DNA from: Paracoccus zhejiangensis
GTDB taxonomy: Bacteria; Pseudomonadota; Alphaproteobacteria; Rhodobacterales; Rhodobacteraceae
Assembly: GCF_002847445.1 (NCBI RefSeq)
Contig: NZ_CP025430.1
Location: 2,666,001 to 2,730,000, forward strand
Reading direction: 5' to 3'
DNA: 64,000 bases
The notes under the pieces are model-generated. The model was not told the origin of the DNA and ran no database searches. It worked only from the letters and a program-made list of their open reading frames with translations. Below, piece by piece: positions 18,510-30,292 of this stretch (its first letter is position 1; each line of letters begins with the position of its first letter). The translations under genes and the position numbers were made by a program.

Positions 18510-19859
18510 TCAGTGCTTGCCCTTGTGGGGCGCCCAGAGCCGCTTGTTGGTGTAGAACAGCAGGCCCGACAGCACGATCAGGAACAGCACCGAAACCAGG
18601 CCGACCTGTTTGCGGTCCATCATCTTCGGCTCGGCGGTCCACATCAGGAAGGCCGACACGTCGCGGGCCATCTGGTCGACCGTGGCCGGCGTGCCGTCCT
18701 CGTAGGTGACCAGATCATCCGACAGCGGCGCCGGCATCCCGATATAGCCGCTGGAGAAGGCGGTGTTCTCGTAGAGCACGGTGCCCGCCTGCTCCATGTC
18801 CTCACCGGTATAGCTGGTCAGGATCGCATGGATGTATTCCGGGCCGCCGATGCCGTTGATCAGCTGGCTGATGCCGGTGCCATAGGGGCCGTGGAAGCCG
18901 GCGCGGGCCTTGGCCATCAGCGACAGGTCCGGACCCATGCCGTCACCGCTGACGGTCGGGAAGTGATCCGTCGGCAGGCGCGGACGCTCTTCGCCGGTTT
19001 CCTCGTCCATGATCGACAGCTGCGCCGCATAGGCGCGCACCTGATCCTCGGGCAGGCCGGGGCCGCCCTCGTCATGCAGGGTGCGGATCGGCACCTGCTT
19101 CATGCCGTGGCAGGCTGCGCAGACCTCGGTATAGACCTGCAGCCCGCGCTGAAGCTGGAACTGGTCATAGGCGCCGAAGGGGCCTTCGAAGCTGAAGGCG
19201 ATATCCTCGATATGACCGCCGCCGTGATCGCCACCCTCTTCCTCGGCCGCGTGTTCGGCAGCCTCGTCAGCCTCGGCCGTGGTTTCGCCTTCGGCTGCGG
19301 TCGGCGCATCGGCCTCGACCATCTCGCTGGCGGTCTCGGCGGTGTCGCCGGCGGCCGCGTCCTGTTCGGTCGCGGTGGTTTCTACCGCGGTTTCGTCGGC
19401 GGCGGGCGCTGTCTCGTCCTGGGCGGTCTCTTCGGCTTCGGACTGGTCAGCCGAGGCATCGGCCGGCAGTTCTTCCGAATCCTGCTGACCGGCCACGGTT
19501 TCGGCCGGGGCGGCATCGGCAGCGGTATCATCCGCAGCAGCCTCTTCCGGGGTCTCGACCGCCGGGGCTTCTGCCGCCGGGGCCGCTTCCGCGGGCTCGG
19601 CTGCAGGTTCAGCGGCAGGCTCGGCCGCCGGGGCTTCCGCATCGGGTGCTTCTGCAGCCTGAGCTTCCGCCGCCGGTTCCTCGGCAGCGGGGGCCTCGGC
19701 AGCGGGCTCGGCCGCAGCCGGCGCTTCCGTCTCGGCCGGAGCCGGGACCACCTGCGCTTCGGCAGGCTGCTCGGTGGTTGCGGTCTGCGCGAAGGCGAAA
19801 CCGGCCGAGCCGATCAGCAGGGCCGAAACGGCCGAGAGCGTCTTGGTTCTCAGGGTCAT
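18510..19859 (-). CDS. petC: Cytochrome c1 with long acidic N-terminal extension
   Basis: This 449-residue protein is the cytochrome c1 subunit of the bc1 complex, which passes electrons from the Rieske protein to soluble or membrane cytochromes c. A signal peptide ends at A-F-A-Q near residue 25. Residues about 26-215 form a low-complexity region of Ala, Glu, Pro and Asp, strongly acidic. The heme motif C-A-A-C-H is at 247-251, the distal Met region follows in G-D-G-M-G-P-D, and a single C-terminal membrane anchor (residues about 423-440) ends in K-R-L-W-A-P-H. The length and acidic extension match Paracoccus denitrificans c1 and are not seen in most other bacteria. It is the third gene of petABC. 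Confidence 0.96.
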   Translation of the reverse strand: MTLRTKTLSAVSALLIGSAGFAFAQTATTEQPAEAQVVPAPAETEAPAAAEPAAEAPAAEEPAAEAQAAEAPDAEAPAAEPAAEPAAEPAEAAPAAEAPAVETPEEAAADDTAADAAPAETVAGQQDSEELPADASADQSEAEETAQDETAPAADETAVETTATEQDAAAGDTAETASEMVEADAPTAAEGETTAEADEAAEHAAEEEGGDHGGGHIEDIAFSFEGPFGAYDQFQLQRGLQVYTEVCAACHGMKQVPIRTLHDEGGPGLPEDQVRAYAAQLSIMDEETGEERPRLPTDHFPTVSGDGMGPDLSLMAKARAGFHGPYGTGISQLINGIGGPEYIHAILTSYTGEDMEQAGTVLYENTAFSSGYIGMPAPLSDDLVTYEDGTPATVDQMARDVSAFLMWTAEPKMMDRKQVGLVSVLFLIVLSGLLFYTNKRLWAPHKGKH

Positions 19860-19871
19860 TCTCGGCTCTCC

Positions 19872-21766
<1,895 letters not shown>

Positions 21767-21972
21767 GGGTTTTTCTCCAGTTCGGGCCTTATGCTTGGCC
21801 GGTACGACAATCCGGGCCGCGCGGATGGCAGCCATTGCCGGGGCGTTGTAGCGGTCAAATTCGCGTCAGTCCAGCGGGTTTGCCCGGGCAAATGGTGGCA
21901 AAGGGCCGGGGTTGTTGGAAAATTGTCGCGGCCCCGGGATGCCGGTTCGGCTCGGGCCGGTCAGGGCGGCAA

Positions 21973-22022
21973 GGCGGGGGCGCTGCCCCCGAACCCGCGG
22001 GATATTTTCAGCACGGATGATT
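21973..22022. repeat. Rhodobacterales-type intergenic hairpin repeat
   Basis: Between petA and radC is a short element with the perfect stem GGGGGC-GCT-GCCCCC (21976-21990), a CCGCGGGATATTT block and a trailing AGCACGGATGA. This arrangement resembles a short repeat I recall scattered between genes in Rhodobacteraceae genomes (GC-only hairpin, then C-rich, then GATATTT and an ATGA tail). The 21767-22060 gap otherwise holds the petA promoter and no gene. The assignment to a repeat family is from memory. Confidence 0.45.
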
Positions 22023-22060
22023 GGGCAGAGACGCGAGAGGGGCGAATCGTCGGAGAGCGA

Positions 22061-22843
22061 TCAGATCAGCCCTTCGGCACGAAAGCTGACCTCGCGGGAT
22101 TTTCCGATGATCAGATGGTCATGGACGGTGATCGACAGGCTGGCCGCGGCCTGGACGATGCGGGCGGTCATGGTGATATCGGCCTCGGAGGGGCTGGGGT
22201 CGCCCGAGGGGTGATTATGCACCAGGATCAGCGCCGAGGCGTTCAGTTCCAGCGCCCGACGCAGGATCTCGCGCGGATAGACCGGCACATGGTCGACCGT
22301 GCCGCGGGCCTGTTCCTCGTCCGCGATCAGGTTATTCTTGCGGTCGAGATAGAGCACCCGGAACTGCTCGGTCTCGGCATGGGCCATGGCGGTATGGCAA
22401 TAATCCAAGAGCGCCTGCCAGCTGGAGAGGACCGGGCGGTTCATCACCCGGGCACGGGCAAGCCGCTGCGCCGCGGCCTCGACGACCTTCAGCTCGGCAA
22501 TGACGGCGGGACCGACACCCGGCACCGCCTGCAACCGCTGGGGGGTGGCGCTGATGACCCGGTTGAAATCGCCGAACTGGTCCAGCAGCAGCCGGGCCAA
22601 GGGTTTCATGTCCTGACGCGGCACGGCGCGGAACAGGATCAACTCCAGCAGCTCATAATCCGGCATGGCCGCCGCCCCACCGCTCAGCAGGCGGTCGCGC
22701 AGCCGGGCGCGGTGATCGACGAGATAGGACGGTGCCGCCTTGCCCGGCGGCCCTGCGACGACGGGACGCAGCAGGCCGACATCATCCGCAGCCGGCAAGA
22801 ACAGCGGCAGCGGTGCTTCGGAAAAGGCGCGATTCGGGGCCAT
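22061..22843 (-). CDS. radC: RadC/MPN domain protein (JAB-family)
   Basis: This 260-residue protein belongs to the RadC family. It has a helix-hairpin-helix region near residues 100-120 (L-Q-A-V-P-G-V-G-P) and the JAB1/MPN metal site H-N-H-P-S-G-D-P-S-P-S-E-A-D near 215-228. The original link to recombinational repair is disputed in the literature; the biochemical role of the family is unclear. I start it at the ATG at 22843, which gives the family's usual length; the open frame extends further upstream through the oppositely oriented reductase gene, which is not real coding. Confidence 0.9.
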   Translation of the reverse strand: MAPNRAFSEAPLPLFLPAADDVGLLRPVVAGPPGKAAPSYLVDHRARLRDRLLSGGAAAMPDYELLELILFRAVPRQDMKPLARLLLDQFGDFNRVISATPQRLQAVPGVGPAVIAELKVVEAAAQRLARARVMNRPVLSSWQALLDYCHTAMAHAETEQFRVLYLDRKNNLIADEEQARGTVDHVPVYPREILRRALELNASALILVHNHPSGDPSPSEADITMTARIVQAAASLSITVHDHLIIGKSREVSFRAEGLI

Positions 22844-22963
22844 GGCGGCAGGCTGGCACGGCGGGGCTGAAGATTCGGTAAAGAAACCGCGCAGGATCAC
22901 CGGCGGCTCTTTCCCTTGGGGAAAGAAAGCGATCAACTGCCGGTGAACGAGGGAGGACAACAG

Positions 22964-23977
22964 ATGCGCGTGCCATTCGACACCGTTGCAGACACAATCG
23001 AGGCCGCCTTCCGGCGCGCCGGCATGGCCCCCGACAAGGCGAGGATCTGCGCCCGGATCCATGCGGAATCGAGCCGCGACGGCGTTGCCTCGCACGGGCT
23101 GAACCGCGTGCCGCGCTTTGTCGATTACCTGCAACGCGGCTGGGTCGATGCCGGGGCCGAGCCCGCGCTGGCCCGCCGCGTCGGCCCGATCGAGATCTGG
23201 GACGGACGGCGCGGTCCGGGCGTGCTGAACGCGCTGGCGGCGACCGACCGGGCACTGGCGATCGCGGCGGAACAGGGCTGCGGCATTGTCGCGCTGCGCA
23301 ACACCACCCATTGGATGCGCGGCGGCGCCTATGGCTGGCGGGCGGCCGAGGCCGGCAAGATCCTGATCGCCTGGACCAATACCGAATCTGTCATGCCGGC
23401 CTGGGGCGGGACCGATGCGCGGATCGGCAACAACCCCCTGGTCATCGCCCTGCCCGGCACGCCGGATCATGCGCCGCTGGTCCTCGACATGGCGATGTCG
23501 CAATATTCCTATGGCAAGCTGGAGGTGACGCGGCAGCAGGGCCGGCAACTGCCCTATCCGGGCGGCTTTGACAGCGCGGGCGAGCTGACCACCGACCCGG
23601 CGGCGATCGAGGCGACGCGGCGGATCCTGCCGACCGGGCTGTGGAAGGGTGCGGGGCTGTCGATCGTTCTGGATGTGCTGGCGGCGGCGCTGTCCGAGGG
23701 GCTGGCGACCGATGGCATCGACAAGGTGGGCGAAGGCAGCTGCACTGGCTGCTCGCAGATCTACATGGGTTTCGATCCCGAGACGCTTGGCAGCGCCGAC
23801 CACCTGCGCGAGACGCTGGCGGGCATGGCCCGGCATCTGGCGTCATCGACCCCGGCCGAGGCCGGGCGAGGTGTCACCTATCCGGGGCAGAATACCCGGC
23901 GCATGCGGGCCGAGAACCTGCAGGACGGCGTGCCGGTGGACGAAAAGGTCTGGGCCGAGGTGCAGGCGCTGGCCTGA
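22964..23977 (+). CDS. yiaK: Malate/L-lactate dehydrogenase family oxidoreductase (2,3-diketo-L-gulonate reductase, YiaK-like)
   Basis: This 337-residue protein belongs to the LDH2/MDH2 family of NAD(P)-dependent oxidoreductases. It shows A-S-H-G-L-N-R near residue 44, the N-T-T-H-W segment near 120, the P-G-G-F region near 195 and the M-S-Q-Y-S-Y-G-K segment near 180. YiaK of E. coli (332 residues) reduces 2,3-diketo-L-gulonate; the D-S-A-G-E-L-T-x-D-P pattern also fits that subgroup. The start at 22964 follows a strong GGGAGGA. It stands alone, divergent from radC and convergent with dnaJ, but fits the sugar-acid theme of the first 10 kb. Confidence 0.82.
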   Translation: MRVPFDTVADTIEAAFRRAGMAPDKARICARIHAESSRDGVASHGLNRVPRFVDYLQRGWVDAGAEPALARRVGPIEIWDGRRGPGVLNALAATDRALAIAAEQGCGIVALRNTTHWMRGGAYGWRAAEAGKILIAWTNTESVMPAWGGTDARIGNNPLVIALPGTPDHAPLVLDMAMSQYSYGKLEVTRQQGRQLPYPGGFDSAGELTTDPAAIEATRRILPTGLWKGAGLSIVLDVLAAALSEGLATDGIDKVGEGSCTGCSQIYMGFDPETLGSADHLRETLAGMARHLASSTPAEAGRGVTYPGQNTRRMRAENLQDGVPVDEKVWAEVQALA

Positions 23978-23986
23978 GGGGAAGGC

Positions 23987-24010
23987 GGGGCGGGCGGGAC
24001 TGCCCGCCCC
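23987..24010. terminator. GC hairpin between convergent genes
   Basis: A perfect 9-bp GC-only stem (23987-23995 with 24002-24010, 6-nt loop) fills the 39-bp gap between the convergent yiaK-like gene and dnaJ. There is no T-tract on either strand, so its action as a bidirectional terminator is inferred from position. Confidence 0.45.
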
Positions 24011-24016
24011 ACCGAG

Positions 24017-25171
24017 TCAGCTGGTCATGTCGTCCCAGAAGCCCTTGACCTTGTTGAAGAAGCTGGTCGATTGCGGGCTGTTGTCGGCCTTGACGCTTTC
24101 GAACTCGCGCAGCAGCTCTTTCTGCCGTGCGGTCAGGTTGACCGGCGTTTCCACCGTCAGCTCGATCAGCATGTCGCCCGGCTCGCCATGGGCGCCGGCG
24201 CCGTGACGCAGGGGCGGCATGCCCTTGCCGCGCAGGCGCATCTGCCGGCCGGTCTGGCTGCCTGCCGGCACCTTCACCCGCGAGCGGCCGCCATCGATGC
24301 TGGGCACCTCGACCTCGCCGCCAAGCGTGGCCGTGACCATGCTGACCGGCACCTGGCAGGCCAGCATCTTGCCGTCGCGCAGGAAGATCGCGTGTTCCTG
24401 CACCTCGACGAAGATATAGAGATCGCCCGAGGGACCGCCGCGCATCCCCGCCTCGCCCTCGCCGGCCAGACGGATGCGGGTGCCGGTCTCGACCCCCGCC
24501 GGGATGTTCACCGACAACGTGCGTTCCCGCTCGATCCGGCCAGCGCCGGCACAGGATTTGCAGGGATTCTTGACGATTTGGCCCTGACCGGCACAGGTCG
24601 GGCAGGTGCGTTCGACGGTGAAGAAGCCCTGTTGCGCCCGCACCTTGCCCATGCCCGAGCAGGTCGGGCAGGTGGTCGGTTCGATCGCGCCCTCGGCACC
24701 GGTGCCATTGCATTCTTCGCAGGTGACCGAGCCGGGAACGGTGATCTTTTTCTGCAGGCCCTGGTAGGCCTCTTCCAGCGTCACCCGCAGGTTATAGCGC
24801 AGGTCCTGCCCGCGCTGCGCCCGGGTACGCCCGCCGCCGCCGCCGCGACGGCCCATCATGTCGCCGAAGAGATCCTCGAACACATCGGCGAAGGCCGAGC
24901 CGAAATCTCCCGGATGCCCGCCACGTCCGCCGAAGCCGCCGCCATTTTCAAAGGCCTGGTGACCAAAGCGGTCATAGGCGGCCTTTTTCTGGTCGTCCTT
25001 CAGGCATTCGTAGGCCTCGTTCACTTCCTTGAAGCGGGCCTCGCAGCTGTTGTCGGTCATGTTGCGATCGGGGTGCAGCTCTTTCGCCTTCTGGCGATAG
25101 GCCTTCTTGATCTCGTCGGTGGAAGCACCGCGAGTCACACCCAGAACGTCGTAATAGTCGCGCTTAGCCAT
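24017..25171 (-). CDS. dnaJ: Chaperone protein DnaJ
   Basis: This 384-residue protein is the Hsp40 co-chaperone that stimulates the DnaK ATPase. It has the J domain with H-P-D-R near residues 33-36, a Gly/Phe-rich linker (about 75-130, with G-G-G-F-G-G-R-G-G and G-R-R-G-G-G-G-G), four zinc-finger repeats C-x-x-C-x-G-x-G near 150-220, and the C-terminal substrate domain. It follows dnaK by 74 bp in the same orientation, the classic arrangement. Confidence 0.97.
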   Translation of the reverse strand: MAKRDYYDVLGVTRGASTDEIKKAYRQKAKELHPDRNMTDNSCEARFKEVNEAYECLKDDQKKAAYDRFGHQAFENGGGFGGRGGHPGDFGSAFADVFEDLFGDMMGRRGGGGGRTRAQRGQDLRYNLRVTLEEAYQGLQKKITVPGSVTCEECNGTGAEGAIEPTTCPTCSGMGKVRAQQGFFTVERTCPTCAGQGQIVKNPCKSCAGAGRIERERTLSVNIPAGVETGTRIRLAGEGEAGMRGGPSGDLYIFVEVQEHAIFLRDGKMLACQVPVSMVTATLGGEVEVPSIDGGRSRVKVPAGSQTGRQMRLRGKGMPPLRHGAGAHGEPGDMLIELTVETPVNLTARQKELLREFESVKADNSPQSTSFFNKVKGFWDDMTS

Positions 25172-25203
25172 GTAGTTTCCTGTTCCGGACCCTCACGGAA
25201 GAA

Positions 25204-25226
25204 GCCGGCCCGCGCTGCGGACCGGC
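25204..25226 (-). other. Hairpin between dnaK and dnaJ
   Basis: A 10-bp GC-rich stem with one mismatch and a 3-nt loop (25204-25213 and 25217-25226) sits between the dnaK stop and the dnaJ start. It lacks a U-tract, so it may be an RNA-processing or partial attenuation structure that keeps DnaK in excess over DnaJ (inference). Confidence 0.4.
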
Positions 25227-25245
25227 CCCAGAAGTGTGGCGGGGA

Positions 25246-27168
25246 TCAGCCCCGTTTCTTGTCGTCGCCGAGATCTTCGAAATCGGCATCGACGATATCG
25301 TCATCCACGTCACGCGGACCGTCACGGTCAGCATCGCCCTCGTCGGACGCGCCCTCCGCCGACTGCGCCTTGTAGATCGCCTCGCCCAGTTTCATGGACG
25401 CATCCATGACGTTCTGGATCCCCGACTTGATCTTGCCGGCATCCTCGGACTTGACGGCTTCTTCCAGCGCACCGACGGCCAGCTCGATCACCTCGACGGT
25501 CGAGCCATCGACCTTGTCGCCGTGCTCTTCCAGCGATTTCTTGGTCGAGTGGATCAGGCTTTCGGCCTGGTTCTTGGCTTCGATCAGCTCGCGCCGGGAC
25601 TTGTCGGCATCGGCGTTTTCCTCGGCATCCTTCACCATCCGCTCGATATCCTCGTCGGAGAGACCGCCCGAGGCCTGGATGGTGACATTCTGTTCCTTGC
25701 CGGTGCCCTTGTCCTTGGCTGAAACCGAAACAATGCCGTTGGCGTCGATGTCGAAGGTCACCTCGATCTGCGGCAGACCACGCGGTGCCGGCGGAATGTC
25801 CTCGAGGTTGAACTGCGCCAGCATCTTGTTATCGGCGGCCATCTCGCGCTCGCCCTGGAAGACCCGGATCGTCACGGCGTTCTGGTTGTCCTCGGCGGTC
25901 GAGAAGATCTGGCTTTTCTTGGTCGGGATGGTGGTGTTGCGGTCGATCAGGCGGGTGAACACGCCACCCAGCGTCTCGATCCCCAGCGACAGCGGGGTCA
26001 CGTCGAGCAGAACCACGTCCTTCACGTCGCCCTGAAGCACGCCACCCTGAACCGCGGCACCCAGTGCCACGACCTCATCGGGGTTCACGCCCTTGTGGGG
26101 TTCCTTGCCGAAGAACTTGGTCACTTCCTCGATGACCAGCGGCATCCGGGTCTGACCGCCGACGAGGATCACCTCGTCGATGTCACCCTTCGAGACGCCG
26201 GCATCCTTCAGCGCGTCCTGGCAGGGCTTCAGCGTGCGCTTGACCAGATCGCCGACAAGGCTGTCCAGTTTGGCACGGGTCAGCTTGACCACCATGTGCA
26301 GCGGCACGCCGCTGTTCTTGTCCATCGAGATGAACGGCTGGTTGATCTCGGTCTGGCTGGCGCTCGACAATTCGATCTTGGCCTTTTCCGCCGCCTCTTT
26401 CAGGCGCTGGAGCGCCATCTTGTCCTTGGTCAGGTCGACGCCATGTTCCTTTTTGAACTCGTCGGCCAGGTAGTTGACGATCTTCATGTCGAAATCTTCG
26501 CCGCCGAGGAAGGTATCCCCGTTGGTCGATTTCACCTCGAACAGACCGTCGTCGATTTCCAGGATGGTGATGTCGAAGGTACCGCCGCCAAGGTCATAGA
26601 CCGCGATGGTCTTGTTTTCCTTCTTGTCCAGACCATAGGCCAGCGCGGCCGCGGTCGGCTCGTTGATGATGCGCAGCACGTCGAGACCGGCGATCTTGCC
26701 CGCGTCCTTGGTGGCCTGACGCTGTGCGTCGTTGAAATAGGCCGGAACCGTGATGACCGCCTGGGTGACCGTCTCGCCCAGGTAGCTCTCGGCCGTTTCC
26801 TTCATCTTCTGCAGGATCATGGCGCTGATCTGCGAAGGGGAATATTTCTCGCCCCGGGCCTCGACCCAGGCGTCGCCATTGCCGCCATCGACAATGTCGT
26901 AGGGCACCAGCTTGCGATCCTTCTCGACCTCGGGGTCGGTCAGGCGGCGACCGATCAGGCGCTTGACGGCGAAGATGGTATTGCTGGGGTTGGTCACCGC
27001 CTGGCGTTTCGCCGGCTGGCCGACCAGTCGCTCACCCTCGGTGAAGGCGACGATCGAGGGGGTCGTACGCGCACCCTCGCTGTTCTCGATAACCTTGGGC
27101 TGGCTGCCGTCCATGATGGCGATGCAGCTGTTGGTGGTGCCAAGGTCGATCCCAATGACTTTAGACAT
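25246..27168 (-). CDS. dnaK: Chaperone protein DnaK (Hsp70)
   Basis: This 640-residue protein is the bacterial Hsp70. The N-terminal ATPase domain begins [10 protein letters not shown] and contains the Hsp70 signatures [10 protein letters not shown]-like ([10 protein letters not shown] near 193) and [11 protein letters not shown] near 335. The substrate-binding domain follows from about 390 and the acidic C-terminal tail carries D-D-D-I-V-D-A-D-F. It refolds and protects proteins in the cytosol with DnaJ and GrpE. A heat-shock promoter candidate lies 127-154 bp upstream. Confidence 0.98.
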   Translation of the reverse strand: MSKVIGIDLGTTNSCIAIMDGSQPKVIENSEGARTTPSIVAFTEGERLVGQPAKRQAVTNPSNTIFAVKRLIGRRLTDPEVEKDRKLVPYDIVDGGNGDAWVEARGEKYSPSQISAMILQKMKETAESYLGETVTQAVITVPAYFNDAQRQATKDAGKIAGLDVLRIINEPTAAALAYGLDKKENKTIAVYDLGGGTFDITILEIDDGLFEVKSTNGDTFLGGEDFDMKIVNYLADEFKKEHGVDLTKDKMALQRLKEAAEKAKIELSSASQTEINQPFISMDKNSGVPLHMVVKLTRAKLDSLVGDLVKRTLKPCQDALKDAGVSKGDIDEVILVGGQTRMPLVIEEVTKFFGKEPHKGVNPDEVVALGAAVQGGVLQGDVKDVVLLDVTPLSLGIETLGGVFTRLIDRNTTIPTKKSQIFSTAEDNQNAVTIRVFQGEREMAADNKMLAQFNLEDIPPAPRGLPQIEVTFDIDANGIVSVSAKDKGTGKEQNVTIQASGGLSDEDIERMVKDAEENADADKSRRELIEAKNQAESLIHSTKKSLEEHGDKVDGSTVEVIELAVGALEEAVKSEDAGKIKSGIQNVMDASMKLGEAIYKAQSAEGASDEGDADRDGPRDVDDDIVDADFEDLGDDKKRG

Positions 27169-27294
27169 TCATGTAACCTTTCTTACGGCGATATAATGGG
27201 CCCCGGATCCATTACGGCCTCCGCGGCCCGATCCCATGAGTTCCGAGCCGCTGCCTGCACAGGGTGACAGACAACGTCCGGCCTTCGCTGGTCT

Positions 27295-27322
27295 ATATAG
27301 GAAGCCATTTCGGACCCGCAAG
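27295..27322 (-). promoter_or_regulatory. Candidate RpoH (heat-shock sigma) promoter of dnaK
   Basis: On the minus strand, CTTGCG (27322-27317) and CCTATAT (27301-27295) are separated by 15 bp. This fits the alphaproteobacterial RpoH pattern CTTG...CYTATNT. The predicted start of transcription would be roughly 120 bp before the dnaK ATG, leaving a substantial leader. Confidence 0.6.
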
Positions 27323-27385
27323 CCGATGAGCGGGCAGGAATGCCGGGAAAAATGTCGAATGCGGACCAATTCCTGCCGGTCTGCT

Positions 27386-28021
27386 TCAGCCCTGACGAAG
27401 GCTGGCCAGCTTCAGCCCGAAGCCGATGAAGACGACCCCCGTCACCCCCTTCAGCCAGCGCTGCACGCGGGTGCTGCGGCTGAAGCGTCCAAGCTGGGCG
27501 AACATCAGCACCATCCAGCCGAACCACAGCGCGTTGATCAGGCTGTGAACGACCACCAGAAGATAGGCCGACCCGATGCCCGCATGGCTGGCGGCGATGA
27601 ATTGCGGGAAGGCCGCGAGATAGAACATCGAGACCTTGGGATTGAGCGCATTGGTCAGGAACCCCTCGACGAAAGCGCGGCGCAGACTGCGCGGTCGGCG
27701 CGCGGCCTGAACCTCGACGGGGGGCGTGCCGCCGCGCCATGCGCCGATCAGCGCCTTGACCCCGATCCAGATCAGGTAGGCCGCGCCCAAGAGCTTGATG
27801 AAGGCGAAAGCCGTGGCCGAGGCCATCAGGATGGCCGAGATGCCGAGGATCGACAGCGTGCCGTGGACGAAGAAGGCGGCGATGAACCCGGCGATATTGG
27901 CAAATCCCGCCGCGCGCCCGGATGTGGGCACAGTCTTGGCGATCAACAGGCCATTCGGGCCGGGCGACATCACCAGCAGCGCAGTGACGCTGGCAAAGGT
28001 CAGGATCTGGGTCAGGTCCAT
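27386..28021 (-). CDS. LysE/RhtB family amino-acid exporter
   Basis: This 211-residue membrane protein has the RhtB/LysE pattern: a hydrophobic N-terminus, the M-S-P-G-P-N motif near residue 18-23, G-x-x-x-G in helix 2, and six predicted membrane segments. It likely exports an amino acid such as homoserine, threonine or lysine. The ATG at 28021 gives the usual family length; the open frame extends to 28180 but the added residues are not hydrophobic and lack family features. It is on the same strand as dnaK but separated by more than 200 bp. Confidence 0.85.
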   Translation of the reverse strand: MDLTQILTFASVTALLVMSPGPNGLLIAKTVPTSGRAAGFANIAGFIAAFFVHGTLSILGISAILMASATAFAFIKLLGAAYLIWIGVKALIGAWRGGTPPVEVQAARRPRSLRRAFVEGFLTNALNPKVSMFYLAAFPQFIAASHAGIGSAYLLVVVHSLINALWFGWMVLMFAQLGRFSRSTRVQRWLKGVTGVVFIGFGLKLASLRQG

Positions 28022-28369
28022 GGCGGGCTCGCAACGTGGGGGCGCGCCGATTGGACAGGAGTTTGGCCGTGGGTCAAGCGGGAAGTGCGGGGAGCGCATG
28101 GAAGATCGGTCGCCCGACCCGATGCCCCGGCTGGAACACAGGGCGAGCGCCTGGCCGTGGGATGGCGCTGCCGACGGCACGCCTGCGCGATTTATGGTGC
28201 CAAGGCCCTCTGTTGCCTGAACTCGGGACCAGCGTCACCCAAGCGCCAGCCCGCCCGGACGGGCAGGCGCTCGCCCGGCGGGTCTGCGACCCTTGTTCCG
28301 GGCGATGTCTCCAGATCAGCCGGTGAAATTGGACGGTCCTGAAACGACACAGGAAACCCAACAAAATAA
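28022..28369. other. Intergenic stretch without a supported gene
   Basis: This roughly 350-bp stretch lies between the divergently placed ends of the LysE gene start and the PQQ dehydrogenase terminator. Several open frames on both strands cross it, but none has a convincing ribosome site, family pattern or consistent codon use. It should hold the LysE promoter. I see no repeats or RNA gene in it. Confidence 0.5.
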
Positions 28370-28396
28370 CCCCGCCGACCTTTCGGGCCGGCGGGG
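28370..28396 (-). terminator. Terminator of the PQQ alcohol dehydrogenase gene
   Basis: On the minus strand a stem CCCCGCCG/CGGCGGGG (outer arms 28370-28377 and 28389-28396, partly extended inward) is followed by TTATTTTGTT. It lies 40 bp after the dehydrogenase stop. Confidence 0.85.
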
Positions 28397-28436
28397 CGCT
28401 GTCGTGCCGTTCTGCAGGGAGATGTCAGATCGGACG

Positions 28437-30248
28437 TCAGCCGTTGGAGGCGGCTTCCGCCGGTGCTTCTCCAGCGGGTTCGGTCGCGGCGGTGCTGGCG
28501 CCCGAGGGCAGCTTGAACGTCCAGACCATGCCACCCTGGTTCAGGTAGTTGACCTTGCTGGCCACCTCGCCACCCCAGAGCGGAACCGCGCCGCCCCAGC
28601 CCGAGACGATCGAGACATATTGCTCGCCATCCATGTCCCAGGTCACCGGCTGCCCGACGATGCCCGAGCCGGTCTGGAACGACCACAGTTCCTCGCCGGT
28701 GCTGTCATCCAGCGCGATGAACTTGCCCTCGGGCGTGCCGAAGAAGACCAGCCCGCCGGCGGTGGTCATCACGCCGCTCCACAGCGGAGCACCGTTCTTG
28801 AACTCCCATTTCCATTCGCCGGTCATCGGATCGATGGCCTTCAGCGAACCGATATGGTCCTCGTAGTTCGGCTTGATGGTAAAGCCTGCGCCCAGATAGG
28901 CGGCGCCCTTCTTGTAGGTGATCGGCTCGTTCCAGATGTCCATGCCCCATTCGTTCGAGGGCACATAGAACAGGCCGGTATTCTGGCTGAAGGCCATCGG
29001 CATCCAGTTCTTGCCGCCAAGGAAGCTGGGCGAGGCAAAGACGGTCGCGCCCTTGTTGCCCTCGGTCGCGGCGGTCGGGTCGCCCGGGCGGTTCTCCTCG
29101 ACGAAGATCGGCCGGCCCGTCTCGTCGATGCCCGAGGCCCAGGTGATGTCCTTGACGAAGGGCCAGGCGTTCAGGAATTTCCCGTCCTCGCGGTTCAGCA
29201 CGTAGAAGAAGCCGTTGCGGTCGGCGGTCGCGTATTTCTTGGCACCCTCGGCATCGGTGAAGGACACCACCTCGTTCACGCCGTCATAGTCCCAGCCCTC
29301 GCGCGGCGTGGTCTGGAAATGCCACTTGATCTCGCCATTGGCCGGATCGATGCCGACGCGCGAGGCGGCATAGAGGTTGTCGCCCTTGTTGCCTTCGACC
29401 GGGGTGCCGGCGCCACGCAGGTGGCTGTTCCAAGGCGAGGGGTTGCCCGCGCCGAAGACCAGCGTCTTGGTGTCCTGGTCGTAGGAACCGCCGAGCCAGG
29501 TCGCGCCACCGCCGGTCTTCCACAGATCCCCTGGCCAGGTCGCGTTCAGTGTGCCGGTCATGGTGCTTTCGGCGCCGTTGAAGGTGCCCATGTGACCCTC
29601 GATCATCGGACGGGTCCAGACCACCTCGCCGGTATCGGCATTGCGCGCCTGCACCTCGCCGACGATGCCGAATTCACCGCCCGAGTTGCCGGTGATGACC
29701 AGCCCGTCGACGATCAGCGGCGCGGCGGTGTAGCTGTAGCCGGCCTTGTAATCGGCGATCTGGTCGCGCCAGACGACATCGCCGGTCTTCAGGTCCAGCG
29801 CCACGATGCGCGCGTCCAGCGTGCCGAAATAGATCTTGTCGCCATAGATCGCGGCGCCCCGGTTGATGACGTCGCAGCAGGGCAGGATGCCTTCGGGCAG
29901 GCGGGCGTCGTATTGCCACAGTTCCTCGCCGGTCTTCACGTCGATGGCGTAAAGCCGCGAATAGGAGCCGGTGACATACATCACCCCGTCATAGATCAGC
30001 GGCTGGGTTTCCTGACCGCGCTGCTTTTCGCCGCCCATCGAGAAGGCCCAGGCCGGAACCAGCTGCTTGACGTTTTCCTTGTTGATCTTGTCCAGCGGGC
30101 TGAAGCGCTGCAGATCGCGGCCCATGCCATTGGTCAGCACCGTCTCGGTCACGCTCTGGTCCTTGGCCAGGTCTTCCTCGGTGACCTGCGCCAGAGCCGG
30201 CACTGCCATCATGACCGCCAGCATTGCGGTCGCGGTGAGTAATTTCAT
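28437..30248 (-). CDS. PQQ-dependent alcohol dehydrogenase, lanthanide type (XoxF/ExaF/PedH-like)
   Basis: This 603-residue periplasmic quinoprotein has a signal peptide ending A-L-A-Q near residue 21 and an eight-bladed W-motif propeller. The adjacent disulfide cysteines are C124-C125 (C-C-D-V-I-N-R-G). The catalytic Asp region reads W-D-Y-D-G-V-N-E with D320 and D322; the second Asp, replaced by Ala in calcium enzymes such as MxaF, is the signature of lanthanide-dependent enzymes. Wording around the Cys pair is closer to ethanol-type dehydrogenases (ExaA, PedH, ExaF) than to methanol-type XoxF, so ethanol or a broad alcohol range is likely. Electrons would pass to the cytochrome c-550 encoded at 39235. 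It heads its own transcript. Confidence 0.9.
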   Translation of the reverse strand: MKLLTATAMLAVMMAVPALAQVTEEDLAKDQSVTETVLTNGMGRDLQRFSPLDKINKENVKQLVPAWAFSMGGEKQRGQETQPLIYDGVMYVTGSYSRLYAIDVKTGEELWQYDARLPEGILPCCDVINRGAAIYGDKIYFGTLDARIVALDLKTGDVVWRDQIADYKAGYSYTAAPLIVDGLVITGNSGGEFGIVGEVQARNADTGEVVWTRPMIEGHMGTFNGAESTMTGTLNATWPGDLWKTGGGATWLGGSYDQDTKTLVFGAGNPSPWNSHLRGAGTPVEGNKGDNLYAASRVGIDPANGEIKWHFQTTPREGWDYDGVNEVVSFTDAEGAKKYATADRNGFFYVLNREDGKFLNAWPFVKDITWASGIDETGRPIFVEENRPGDPTAATEGNKGATVFASPSFLGGKNWMPMAFSQNTGLFYVPSNEWGMDIWNEPITYKKGAAYLGAGFTIKPNYEDHIGSLKAIDPMTGEWKWEFKNGAPLWSGVMTTAGGLVFFGTPEGKFIALDDSTGEELWSFQTGSGIVGQPVTWDMDGEQYVSIVSGWGGAVPLWGGEVASKVNYLNQGGMVWTFKLPSGASTAATEPAGEAPAEAASNG

Positions 30249-30292
30249 CGGTATCCTCCCTCGCGGTGGCGCATCTCGCGCACGCTTCGCCG

